DNA of 34,703 nt from a virus, in IMG/VR virus record IMGVR_UViG_3300030451_002755, positions 1 to 34,703 of that record. One strand, 5' to 3'. Numbering within the stretch: the stretch's first letter is position 1; each line of letters starts with the position of its first letter. Of this stretch, positions 15,893 to 23,094 are shown in pieces. A program made the translations under genes and the position numbers. The notes beneath the pieces were generated by a model. The model saw only the letters and a program-made list of their open reading frames with translations. It did not search any database and was not told the origin of the DNA.

Positions 15893-16501
15893 CTACCGAC
15901 CCCAGCTTTCCTTGATCGTTACCCATAGGATCGCTTGAAACTCGAACCCTTTATAGCCATGATCACGTGCAATTTCTGCCGTGATTCGCTCAATCCGTCG
16001 ATACTGTTTAGCCGTTACGGATTCCACGGTGTCGATGATTCCTTGCTCTGGAGAGCATAGGCACGCGCGAATGTGCCACTTGTCGATGGTTATATGCTCA
16101 CTTGATAGGTGAGCAATGTTCATTGCAAAGGAATGCGTTTTTGGTGAACTTTCTGCAATCAATTCGCCATCGAGAATCCGAAACGCTTTGCGTTTGTTTG
16201 CTCCGTACGTACAAACCTTCACGCTATCCGCATCGAGTCCCGCTTGCCATGCGTTAATCACTGCAATGGCGTCAATTTTGTTTCTTTCCCATTTATTATT
16301 CGGAGAGAGAGCGGATACAACTGCCGCAACTTTGTATCGATCAACCCCGAATTTTTCTGCCGTTTCAATGGTGAACTTGCGTGCATCTGCGTACCAATTC
16401 GCGCCATCATGGCGATTTTCTAAACTTGAAACTCTAAACCATTTTGAGAGATTCAAGCGAATGTTTTTGTCGTCTGTTTTTGTAACGGTTTTCTTATCCA
16501 T
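15893..16501 (-). CDS. Phage protein resembling HhH-glycosylase-like DUF7178 family
   Basis: About 202 aa, the first gene of the early arm. The pattern VSALSPNNKWERNKIDA, then ANKRKAFRILDGE, then KTHSFAMNIA, then ITIDKWHIRACL and a C-terminal helix pair (RRIERITAEIARDHGYKGFE), recalls a group of phage proteins with a helix-hairpin-helix glycosylase-like fold and a conserved Asp in 'TIDxxH'. A DNA-binding or base-processing role is plausible but unproven. The start is uncertain: ATG 16501 has GGAG only 1 nt away, and a TTG at 16537 would add 12 residues without a clear ribosome site. Codon choice (more GCG, CGA, TCG) differs from the genes below it, hinting at a separate origin. Confidence 0.55.
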   Translation of the reverse strand: MDKKTVTKTDDKNIRLNLSKWFRVSSLENRHDGANWYADARKFTIETAEKFGVDRYKVAAVVSALSPNNKWERNKIDAIAVINAWQAGLDADSVKVCTYGANKRKAFRILDGELIAESSPKTHSFAMNIAHLSSEHITIDKWHIRACLCSPEQGIIDTVESVTAKQYRRIERITAEIARDHGYKGFEFQAILWVTIKESWGR

Positions 16502-16548
16502 GCTCCAAAAATTGGGGAAAAGAGCGGAAAAGATCAAGAATTATCTTT

Positions 16549-16561
16549 GCAAGTAACTTGC
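16549..16561. promoter_or_regulatory. Inverted-repeat operator candidate, left site
   Basis: Perfect 13-bp inverted repeat GCAAGT-A-ACTTGC, about 50 bp upstream of the first early gene. It has the same half-site and spacing as the site next to the first late gene (17037-17049). Together they fit one dimeric repressor or activator acting on both arms. Confidence 0.55.
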
Positions 16562-16609
16562 GATTAGCTGGAAAATGCCTGGAAATCAGTAACTTATAAA
16601 GGAAAACTT

Positions 16610-16645
16610 TTTTCAACTATTTTGTGAAAGTAGCTTTTCAACTAT
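16610..16645. repeat. 11-bp direct repeat pair in control region
   Basis: TTTTCAACTAT occurs twice, 25 bp apart. A related CAACTTACTTGAT and two ACGAGT copies follow within 40 bp. The spacing is about 2.4 helical turns. This could be a protein-binding array for the leftward promoter; the function is inferred from position. Confidence 0.5.
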
Positions 16646-16819
16646 CAACTTACTTGATAAAATAACGAGTGAAACGAGTTGATAAAGCAAAGAAGATTCA
16701 AGCAAATGGGATTGAAAAAGGCACCCTAAAACCCTTTGGAATTGTTAGTGATGCCTTCGGAGATTTATCACCAAAGAGAAAGAAAAATTGCGCCTTGATT
16801 TTTGCCCTTAACACTATAC

Positions 16820-16831
16820 GCGCGTACGCGC
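16820..16831. repeat. 12-bp perfect palindrome
   Basis: GCGCGTACGCGC is a perfect, uninterrupted palindrome of very high GC in an AT-rich region, 11 bases before a run of six G residues. It is a plausible protein-binding site or cruciform element of the control region. Confidence 0.5.
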
Positions 16832-16926
16832 TTTAATACAAGGGGGGAGGGGATCGAAGATCGAGTCGCGTCGCACGTGTATTATCATAAACTACCCCTT
16901 TAAAAATTATGCAACTCAAGGGTTTT

Positions 16927-16962
16927 GCAAGTGTACTAAGTGTGCCAAGTGTGCCAAGTGTA
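16927..16962 (+). repeat. Four tandem 9-bp iteron-like repeats
   Basis: Four units in direct, gapless register: GCAAGTGTA, CTAAGTGTG, CCAAGTGTG, CCAAGTGTA. The consensus is (S)YAAGTGTR. Unit one begins with GCAAGT, the half-site of the two inverted repeats. The array lies directly upstream of the candidate rightward promoter, so it could be an activator or repressor array or an origin iteron set. Confidence 0.6.
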
Positions 16963-16977
16963 AACTGTTTTTTGTAC

Positions 16978-17006
16978 TTTACTTAGCGACAGTACATATA
17001 GATAAT
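16978..17006 (+). promoter_or_regulatory. Candidate sigma70-type promoter of the rightward arm
   Basis: TTTACT (4/6 to the -35 consensus), 17 bp, then GATAAT (5/6 to the -10 consensus), about 55 bp before the first late gene and just after the 9-bp repeats. A second pair with overlapping TTGACT boxes at 17022-17032 and a weaker AATAAG at 17050 is an alternative; that one would overlap the operator at 17037. Confidence 0.45.
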
Positions 17007-17036
17007 TAGTAAAGGAAGATTTTGACTTGACTTTAC

Positions 17037-17049
17037 GCAAATTATTTGC
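17037..17049. promoter_or_regulatory. Inverted-repeat operator candidate, right site
   Basis: Perfect 13-bp inverted repeat GCAAAT-T-ATTTGC, 11 bp before the GTG of the first late gene. It matches the left site (16549-16561) with the shared consensus GCAARTNAYTTGC. A protein bound here would block a promoter or ribosome access for the late arm. Confidence 0.55.
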
Positions 17050-17060
17050 AATAAGAAGTT

Positions 17061-17633
17061 GTGCAAGAAGATCATCCAGATCAGACACAAAGACTAATTA
17101 AAGAAGAGTTGCTTTGTGATATAGACCTCAAGATTAAGGAATTCGTAAAGAGTTCTGAGCTTGATGGTGTAAAGGCTTTAGAGAAGTACAATCCTGAGAA
17201 GGCTGCTAAGATACTGTTTCTGAGTGCTAGTGGCAAGACCCAGACTCAGTTAGTGCGTAAGTACGGGTTCAAGAGGGATACTATTGTTAGGGTGCTGGCT
17301 ACCTACGCAGATCATTTAGGTAAGTGGAGAGAGCTTGGTGGTCAGTTAGCTTCGTACTCTTACTTGAATATTAGTTCACTAGAGGAGGATATGGTACAGG
17401 AGGTACGCTCTAGCATGGAGTCAGGGGAGCTTAAGCCTACGTTTAAGGACATCAAGGATATTAGTATAGCTAAGGCTAACTCCGCTAGGGAGGCTTTATT
17501 GGCTAGGGGTGAAGCTACGAGTATCAACAGGGAAGAGAAGGTTTACACTGACGAGGATTACAGGGAGCTGATGGAAAAGGCTAAAAACAAGATGAAGGAG
17601 GCTCAGGTAATAGATTTAGACGATGAACGGTAA
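17061..17633 (+). CDS. terS: Probable terminase small subunit (HTH DNA-binding)
   Basis: A 190-aa protein with a helix-turn-helix-like central segment (KTQTQLVRKYGFKRDTIVRV), followed by a helical oligomerisation-type region (SLEEDMVQEVRSSM) and an acidic C-terminus (QVIDLDDER). HTH plus coiled oligomerisation helices, with the large terminase three genes downstream, is the classical small-subunit layout; the subunit recognises the genome during packaging. Translation starts at GTG with a weak AAGAAG site. A transcriptional regulator is the alternative, since it is the first gene after the operator-bearing control region. Confidence 0.6.
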   Translation: MQEDHPDQTQRLIKEELLCDIDLKIKEFVKSSELDGVKALEKYNPEKAAKILFLSASGKTQTQLVRKYGFKRDTIVRVLATYADHLGKWRELGGQLASYSYLNISSLEEDMVQEVRSSMESGELKPTFKDIKDISIAKANSAREALLARGEATSINREEKVYTDEDYRELMEKAKNKMKEAQVIDLDDER

Positions 17634-17817
17634 AGGCGACAGAAACAGGACTACTGACTGGGAAAAGTTTTACGATGGGTACAATAAGGTATTCCGTCCT
17701 AAGGAACCTTTTTACAAGGACGTGCAGGAGTACGAAAGTAGATTTAGAGGTAAAGATATAGAAAAAACGCCTTTTAAGGCAGACCCAATCAAGCACGATA
17801 TAAGAAGAGTCCTTTAA
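17623..17817 (+). CDS. Small conserved phage protein (MNGKGDRNR type), 64 aa
   Basis: A 64-aa basic protein starting MNGKGDRNRTTDWEKFYDGY. Short proteins beginning MNGKGxxxR and containing a Tyr/Phe-rich helix are common between packaging and replication genes of phages, with unknown function. The start overlaps the upstream gene by 11 nt with an in-frame purine leader, and its stop overlaps the next start as TAATG. Confidence 0.6.
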   Translation: MNGKGDRNRTTDWEKFYDGYNKVFRPKEPFYKDVQEYESRFRGKDIEKTPFKADPIKHDIRRVL

Positions 17818-18035
17818 TGAATAAAAACTTAGATTTAGTTCACAAGTCCTTAGATACTATTACTCCAGATTGGCAGACTGTTTTAGTGGCTACTCTTACA
17901 GAAGGTGGGTTCGAGTACGACATCTTTAACAAAATAGAAGAAGAACACTTTCAAGAAAACCTAGCTGTCTTATTGGCCTTAGTTGCCAAGAAGTCCATGC
18001 AGGAGCTAGAAAGAATAGACTGGTCAGACAATTAA
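17817..18035 (+). CDS. Small hypothetical protein upstream of large terminase, 72 aa
   Basis: A 72-aa acidic helical protein (VLVATLTEGGFEYDIF, LAVLLALVAKKSMQELERID). No family recognised. It is coupled to the previous gene (TAATG). Its stop lies exactly where the large-terminase frame opens, one base out of phase, so the two products are either coupled by an unusual start or joined by a +1 frameshift. Confidence 0.58.
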   Translation: MNKNLDLVHKSLDTITPDWQTVLVATLTEGGFEYDIFNKIEEEHFQENLAVLLALVAKKSMQELERIDWSDN

Positions 18036-19677
18036 ATTTACTGAACATCCTTTACTTGTTCCTCCTACAGCAGAGGAAATTGTCTGGCTGTACGAGAACG
18101 ACCTTAACCTGCTTAAGGAGCTACACAAGGCTCATGAAAGCAGGATTAAGGCATCTGAGGACGATCCTATTCGTCATGGTTTCAACTTGCCTGGATGGGA
18201 GCGTATAAAGGAAGGTCTGCAAAAATACAACGAGTGCTTAGTCCTTGGTGGCAACAGATCAGGCAAGACTACAGGCTTTGCTAAGATTGTTATGGAGGCA
18301 GTAACTGAGAGCAATGATGGTCACTTAGTATGCTTTAGCCAGAACGAGGATACTTCCATTAAGGTGCAGCAAGCAGCTATATGGGAGATGATGCCTAAGG
18401 AGTTCAAGAAGAAGACTAAAAGCATCGAAGGGTACATAAACTACAGTATGCAGAACGGGTTCACTGCCAAAAGCTTCATCTTCCCTGATACCCGTACTCG
18501 TGTAGACTTTAAGACGTACACCCAGTTTAGCAACAACCAGACTATTCTTGAGGGCTTTGAGTTCGGATTCCCTGATGCTAAGGGGTTAAACATAGGTGCT
18601 TGGCTAGATGAGTACCTTGGGGATGCTTCATTGGTAAACACTCTTAGGTTCCGACTAGCTACTAGGGATGCTAAGATGGGTATAGGCTTTACTCCGATTG
18701 ATGGCTATACTCCTTTTGTGGCAGAGTACCTAAAAGACGTAGAAACGCTACAGACTCGTCATGGTGTGCTAATAGATAGGGAAGTCCCTATTAAGCAGTA
18801 CAGCCCATCTAGGGACGCATCAGTGGTATATCTGCACTCAGATGAGAATCCCTTTGGTGGCTACGAGCGTATTGCTAAGGACCTTAGAGGCAGACCAGAA
18901 GAAGAGATACTAGTTCGTGCTTACGGGATACCTGTAAAGAGCATGACTTCTTTGTTGCCCCTGTTCAACACTGAGGTAAATGTACTGAACGAAGAGCCGA
19001 ACAAGTACGGTATGTCCTTCCCTGACATTTCTGATCAGCACAGGTACACTTGTTACCAGGTAGTTGATCCAGCAGGTGCCAGGAATTATGTAGCGATATG
19101 GGCAGGAGTAAACGAAAAGGGGGATGTGTACATTCGTAAGGAGTGGCCTGATAGGAATTATTACGGGGAATGGGCGGTGTTTGGAGATCCTAAGTGGCGT
19201 TATGGGCCAGCATCGAAAAAGATAGGGTACAACGTACAAGGATATGTTGATCTGTTTGAAGAGATAGAGGAAGATATTGGAATAGAGGTATTCGAGCGTA
19301 TAGGTGATAGTCGTTACTTCGCTAAGGAGAACTCTGACAATGATGACTTGTTTACCGAGTTCGATGACTGCGGCATGACCTTTATTCCGTCTGATGGCAG
19401 GATGGAGGAGATAGGCATTAGTGCGATAGACGAGTGGTTTAGCTACAACCCGAATGTACCGATAGATTCCGCTAATCGCCCTAGGTGCTACATCCACGAG
19501 GACTGCGGGAACCTAATAGACTCTTTAATAAACTATAACGCTTCTGGCAAGTCCGACGAACCGCTAAAGGACTTCTTTGACATTATACGCTATTTGCGAA
19601 TGGCGAATGGAGGAGATGGTCCTGACCATGTTCTTGCTAGAAGTATGATGACAACTAAAGTAGGATCAGGATATTAA
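18031..19677 (+). CDS. terL: Terminase large subunit (packaging ATPase/nuclease)
   Basis: The ATPase part has Walker A GGNRSGKT and Walker B NIGAWLDEY, with 113 residues between Lys27 and Asp141 counted from TTG 18187. The C-terminal part has the RNase H-like nuclease signature VVDPAG, then GDSRYFAKEN and DFFDIIRYL. It cuts and translocates DNA into the prohead. The start is unclear: TTG 18187 removes a convincing 52-codon N-terminal extension (HPLLVPPTAEEIVWLYENDL, RHGFNLPGW). No ATG, GTG or TTG exists upstream before the stop; the frame could begin at ATT 18031, which overlaps the previous stop, or at CTG 18088. I give the full extension, 548 aa, the usual size for the family. Confidence 0.9.
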   Translation: MKFTEHPLLVPPTAEEIVWLYENDLNLLKELHKAHESRIKASEDDPIRHGFNLPGWERIKEGLQKYNECLVLGGNRSGKTTGFAKIVMEAVTESNDGHLVCFSQNEDTSIKVQQAAIWEMMPKEFKKKTKSIEGYINYSMQNGFTAKSFIFPDTRTRVDFKTYTQFSNNQTILEGFEFGFPDAKGLNIGAWLDEYLGDASLVNTLRFRLATRDAKMGIGFTPIDGYTPFVAEYLKDVETLQTRHGVLIDREVPIKQYSPSRDASVVYLHSDENPFGGYERIAKDLRGRPEEEILVRAYGIPVKSMTSLLPLFNTEVNVLNEEPNKYGMSFPDISDQHRYTCYQVVDPAGARNYVAIWAGVNEKGDVYIRKEWPDRNYYGEWAVFGDPKWRYGPASKKIGYNVQGYVDLFEEIEEDIGIEVFERIGDSRYFAKENSDNDDLFTEFDDCGMTFIPSDGRMEEIGISAIDEWFSYNPNVPIDSANRPRCYIHEDCGNLIDSLINYNASGKSDEPLKDFFDIIRYLRMANGGDGPDHVLARSMMTTKVGSGY

Positions 19678-19679
19678 TT

Positions 19680-20051
19680 ATGGCTAAAGTAAAACTAACT
19701 AAACTGGCAGCTCAGTTCGCCCAAGACTTCGATTCGTTCTTTGAACTAGCCAAGAGCAAGTTATCTGCTGATATGCTTACTGGCAAAGGGAAGAATACTT
19801 GGGTAGACGAGGAAGGCCAAAAGATCCTAATTGACTGCATGTACGTCGAGGAGATTGTTCCTAAGCATTACAAAGGCAAGGTCCTAGCAGATGCTCCTAA
19901 TCCAAGCTATGTGTTCGCGTACATAGATGAAATCAAAATGAAGGTTCCAGTTGTTATTGCTAGGAAGTACAAGGGAAAAATGAAGGGGAAGACAATAACA
20001 ATCGAGATGATAGAAGATGTCCGAGGACGGAGTTATAGATACGTTGCGTGA
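19680..20051 (+). CDS. Hypothetical phage protein, 123 aa
   Basis: A 123-aa protein between large terminase and portal. Helical N-terminus (KLTKLAAQFAQDFDSFFELA) and a beta-rich, Lys-rich C-terminus (PVVIARKYKGKMKGKTITIE). No family recognised. ATG follows the terminase stop by 2 nt, with AGGAT upstream. The position suggests a packaging or head-assembly accessory. Confidence 0.6.
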   Translation: MAKVKLTKLAAQFAQDFDSFFELAKSKLSADMLTGKGKNTWVDEEGQKILIDCMYVEEIVPKHYKGKVLADAPNPSYVFAYIDEIKMKVPVVIARKYKGKMKGKTITIEMIEDVRGRSYRYVA

Positions 20052-20250
20052 GCTAGTTCTTGACCCAGATTTTATAGATGAGCAAGTAGATAGGTTGCTT
20101 GCTTGGGAAATCTTTGTAAGGCACATTAAAGGTGAAGATCAACAATTTATGAACCCATCAGAATTGTGTGATAGAATAGGTGTACACAAGTGGTACATTA
20201 ACCACCTTCTAGAAGACATTAAAAAATCAAAAAGATTTTATGCAAAGTGA
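20017..20250 (+). CDS. Small HTH-like hypothetical protein, 77 aa
   Basis: A 77-aa protein. The C-terminal half (NPSELCDRIGVHKWYINHLL) reads like a helix-turn-helix. It overlaps the upstream gene by 35 nt and the portal gene by 11 nt, a strong overlap but with protein-like content. It could be a second DNA-binding factor of the packaging module. No family recognised. Confidence 0.55.
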   Translation: MSEDGVIDTLRELVLDPDFIDEQVDRLLAWEIFVRHIKGEDQQFMNPSELCDRIGVHKWYINHLLEDIKKSKRFYAK

Positions 20251-22330
20251 TTCAGTTTCAGAGTCACTAACCTACGTTAGTGCTGAACCAGATATAGAGT
20301 CCCTTCGTTATGCTTACGACCAGTCAGTAGTTGAGCTTGAAGCGTACTTTGATCTGTGCAGAGAAAGTTATGATGAACGCCGTAATTGGTGGCCTGGAAA
20401 GAGCAGGGATCTTCGCAAGCACGGTGCTGATGCTTTCCCCTGGGAAGGTGCATCTGATATGGAAAGCCATGTTATTGACGAGCGAATTACTAGGCTTGTA
20501 TCCCTCTTTATGGCTTCTTTGTCTAGGGCTAATATTAGGGCTTTCCCAGTAGAGGTTCAGGACGTAGCTAGAGCTAAGGTAGTTTCTAACTTTCTTAAGT
20601 GGATGATTTCATCTGGGTACATTTCTCGTTTTAGCCGTGAGATGGAGCTAGGTGCTAATTATTTGCTAGAGCGTGGATTGCTTATCAGCTACGTAGGCTG
20701 GCACTCCGAGGACAGGAAGTTTCTTCAGCGGTTAGATCTTAACCAGATAGCCCAAGTAAGCCCTCAGTTGGCAGAGATGATACTTTCTGGGCAGAACGAA
20801 GACCAGATGGTAGCTATGCTCCAACGCACCTTTGATGGTGTTACAGTCAAGCGAGCAAAGAAGGCACTAGCTGAACTAGCGGATATTGGCTCTGCTGAGT
20901 TGCCAGTTGTTCGTCGTCAGGTAAATGCCCCAGAGGTAAAGACACTAGCACCTGATGGGGACTTTATCTTTCCTCCGTATGTTACAGATCCACAACGTGC
21001 GCCTTACTGTTTCTGGAAGACGTACTACACTGCACAGGAGCTAGAAAATAAAATAGCTACTGACGGATGGGACGAAGATTTTGTCGATTTGGTCATAGAT
21101 AGATACCGTGGTGTAAATATAGACTCTATAGAAAGGGAGCAGGAGGGACGGCGCTCTTTGAGCCTTACTGACAACGCTTACGAGGCTGAAGAGCTAATAG
21201 AGATAGTTTACGGGTTTCAACGTCTAGTTGACAAGGAGGACGGCTCTGAGGGGATATACTGCACAGTATTCCACAAGGAGTTCAGTGGCGATGGTAATGT
21301 ACCTGGGTACGCAAAGTTCGAGTTGCTTAATGGCTACGAGGACTACCCAGTAGTAGTTACTAAGCTATCTGAAGACAGCAAGCGACTGTACGATACGATG
21401 ACTGTCCCAAGTCTACTCAAGGGAATACAGCAACAAGTAAAAATAGAACGCGACAGCCGCATTGACAGGAATAGCCTTGCTACCGTCCCTCCAATTTTGC
21501 ACCCAGTAGGACAAGCTCCTACAGACTGGGGTCCAGGAAGGTACGTCCCGTATCGTCGTAAAGGCGATATTGATTTTGGACCTACTCCTCCTTATAATCA
21601 AGGATCTCTTGAAATGGAGAAGACAATGGAGCAGCAAGCAGATAGGCTTGTTGGTTTAGATGAAGTGTCTCCAATCTCGCAGATCAGGAAGCAGTTCCTA
21701 GTGGACAAGTTCCTTAGCCATTGTGCTGAGGTTGTTTCTCAGTGCTACCGTTGCTTCCAGAGGTTCGGACCTGACCAGATATTCTTTAGGGTTACAGGTG
21801 TACCTGATCCTCAGATGTTCAATAAAGGGAACGCTGATGAGAACTTCGATGTTACAATTAGCTACGATGTTCTTAACACGGACCCAGAAAAACAAGAAAA
21901 TAAACTAAACCAGATGGTTTCCCTCCTGCAACTAGATCGCAACGGGAGGATAAATGTAGATAACTTGCTAACATTGATAGCAGGTTCTGTTGATCCAGTG
22001 CTGGCTGATGGGGTTCTTGAGCCTGTTGAGGTTGCACAGGAAAAACTACTTAAAGATATTACAGATGACTTATCGAAAATTTATTCGGGGATCGAAGTCC
22101 CAGCGCGTCCAAGCGGCGCTCAAGCGGCTTTACAAGTTATTCAGCAGTACAGTCAGCAACCTGACGTCCAAAAACGTTTACAAGAAGATGAGGCTTTTGC
22201 TGCTCGTCTTCAGAAATACGCTGGACAGTATCAGTTTGCTATACAGCAAGCTCAGAACGCGCAAATAGGCAGGATTGGGACACAACCAGCCCAAATGGGG
22301 CAGATGCAAACCCAAGGCATGCAGCAGTAA
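20240..22330 (+). CDS. Portal protein
   Basis: A 696-aa protein in the position of the portal, which forms the 12-subunit ring through which DNA enters and leaves. The N-terminal region carries RNWWPGKSRDL and FPWEGASDMESHVIDERITR, a pattern shared by podovirus and marine siphovirus portals of this size. The C-terminal 70 residues are a Gln/Ala-rich coiled segment (AALQVIQQYSQQPDVQKRLQ, ending in Gln/Gly/Met), as in the crown or barrel of P22- and T7-type portals. It is translationally coupled (TAATG) to the lysozyme gene. The exact portal subfamily was not determined. Confidence 0.85.
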   Translation: MQSDSVSESLTYVSAEPDIESLRYAYDQSVVELEAYFDLCRESYDERRNWWPGKSRDLRKHGADAFPWEGASDMESHVIDERITRLVSLFMASLSRANIRAFPVEVQDVARAKVVSNFLKWMISSGYISRFSREMELGANYLLERGLLISYVGWHSEDRKFLQRLDLNQIAQVSPQLAEMILSGQNEDQMVAMLQRTFDGVTVKRAKKALAELADIGSAELPVVRRQVNAPEVKTLAPDGDFIFPPYVTDPQRAPYCFWKTYYTAQELENKIATDGWDEDFVDLVIDRYRGVNIDSIEREQEGRRSLSLTDNAYEAEELIEIVYGFQRLVDKEDGSEGIYCTVFHKEFSGDGNVPGYAKFELLNGYEDYPVVVTKLSEDSKRLYDTMTVPSLLKGIQQQVKIERDSRIDRNSLATVPPILHPVGQAPTDWGPGRYVPYRRKGDIDFGPTPPYNQGSLEMEKTMEQQADRLVGLDEVSPISQIRKQFLVDKFLSHCAEVVSQCYRCFQRFGPDQIFFRVTGVPDPQMFNKGNADENFDVTISYDVLNTDPEKQENKLNQMVSLLQLDRNGRINVDNLLTLIAGSVDPVLADGVLEPVEVAQEKLLKDITDDLSKIYSGIEVPARPSGAQAALQVIQQYSQQPDVQKRLQEDEAFAARLQKYAGQYQFAIQQAQNAQIGRIGTQPAQMGQMQTQGMQQ

Positions 22331-22857
22331 TGGCTGATAACAAATCAGTATCTGATTACGCTCGAAAGAGAGCGAGGAATAAGTTTAATCAAGAACTGTA
22401 CGAGCAAATAGCTTTGCATGAGGGTGTAGAACCTAGTGTGTACAAGGACACTAAAGGGAAACGCACTATAGGCATAGGCTTTAACTTGGATGAGCCTTCT
22501 AATCGGAAGAAAGCAGAAGCAGTAGGACTTAATGTTCAGGATATGCTTTCTGGTAGAACTCTTTCCGATAAAGAAATAAAAATGCTGTACAATGAGTCCA
22601 TTAAGCAAGCTGCTAATGATGCTAATGCTTTTTTACCTAGAGCTGGTAGGCAACCACCAGTGGTTCAAAAAGTATTAATAGATATGGCATTTAATTTAGG
22701 TTTAACTAAACTAAATAAATTTGAAAAAATGCGAGAGGCACTTTTGGAAGGTGATTATAACAAAGCTGCTGACGAGATGATAGACAGCAAATGGTACAAT
22801 CAGGTAGGGAACCGATCTAAAACACTAGTAAAAATGATGCGATCCGCAGCACGATGA
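22330..22857 (+). CDS. T4-type lysozyme (GH24 muramidase)
   Basis: A 175-aa protein with the catalytic triad of T4 lysozyme in exact spacing: Glu31 (LHEGV), Asp40 (YKDTKG) and Thr46 (TIGIGF), 9 and 6 residues apart, as Glu11, Asp20 and Thr26 in T4. It cleaves the MurNAc-GlcNAc bond of peptidoglycan. A 20-residue basic N-terminal extension (ARKRARNKFNQ) precedes the domain and there is no signal peptide or SAR helix. It sits between portal and scaffold, away from the holin-like genes, so it may be virion-associated, helping DNA entry, as well as or instead of lysing the cell. Confidence 0.9.
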   Translation: MADNKSVSDYARKRARNKFNQELYEQIALHEGVEPSVYKDTKGKRTIGIGFNLDEPSNRKKAEAVGLNVQDMLSGRTLSDKEIKMLYNESIKQAANDANAFLPRAGRQPPVVQKVLIDMAFNLGLTKLNKFEKMREALLEGDYNKAADEMIDSKWYNQVGNRSKTLVKMMRSAAR

Positions 22858-23072
22858 ACATAGAAGACGACCTTAAAACCCTATCTCACCACGAACATTT
22901 TGCAAGATTTATTCAGCTTATTAACGCTCTTCGAGAAGAGTGCATAGCTGATATGCACGAAGCTGACACAGATAAGCTTCAACAACTTTCAGGACGGATA
23001 ATTACTTACGATCAGATTCTCCAAATGGCCGATTGGCAGGGTCTACAAAAGAAATTTTCATCCATCCTATAG
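22854..23072 (+). CDS. Small hypothetical protein, 72 aa
   Basis: A 72-aa charged helical protein (HHEHFARFIQLINALREECI, DADKLQQL-like helices), with the layout of a small coiled-coil hairpin. It overlaps the lysozyme stop as ATGA. In many marine phages a short gene of this sort lies between portal and scaffold; function unknown. The next genes are preceded by a hairpin/promoter element. Confidence 0.57.
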   Translation: MNIEDDLKTLSHHEHFARFIQLINALREECIADMHEADTDKLQQLSGRIITYDQILQMADWQGLQKKFSSIL

Positions 23073-23094
23073 CACAAAAAAAGTGTGCTATAAT
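23068..23094 (+). promoter_or_regulatory. Extended -10 promoter overlapping a hairpin, ahead of scaffold and capsid
   Basis: A 9-bp inverted repeat (TATAGCACA/TGTGCTATA, 7-nt A-rich loop) ends in a consensus -10 box, TATAAT, preceded by TGC, i.e. an extended -10 (TGNTATAAT). There is no good -35, as expected for extended -10 promoters. There is no U-tract, so it is unlikely to be a terminator alone. It probably boosts transcription of scaffold and capsid. The dyad could also be a protein-binding site. Confidence 0.5.

Larger units (their letters stand above)
16502..17060. other. Divergent control region between early and late arms (possible origin)
   Basis: About 560 bp without a supported gene, flanked by divergent first genes. 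It holds two matching inverted repeats (one per arm), an 11-bp direct repeat pair, a 12-bp GC palindrome, a G-rich run (16842-16852), a duplicated GATCGA, four 9-bp tandem repeats and a sigma70-like promoter. Inverted repeats, iteron-like repeats, AT-rich flanks and divergent promoters together are typical of phage switch regions and of replication origins. Which of these it is cannot be decided from sequence alone. Confidence 0.6.

Noticed and set aside
16927-16962. CRISPR-like array
   Set aside because: Units are 9 bp without spacers; no cas genes are present.
16909-16986. A 25-codon plus-strand frame over the 9-bp repeats (reads SVLSVPSVPSVN)
   Set aside because: No ribosome site, and the repeat length is merely a multiple of three. 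More likely DNA-binding repeats than a leader peptide.
18910-19497. A 195-aa frame antisense to the large terminase
   Set aside because: Frame opposite a clear catalytic gene, composed of Ile/Val/Tyr/Pro codons that mirror the sense strand; no ribosome site.
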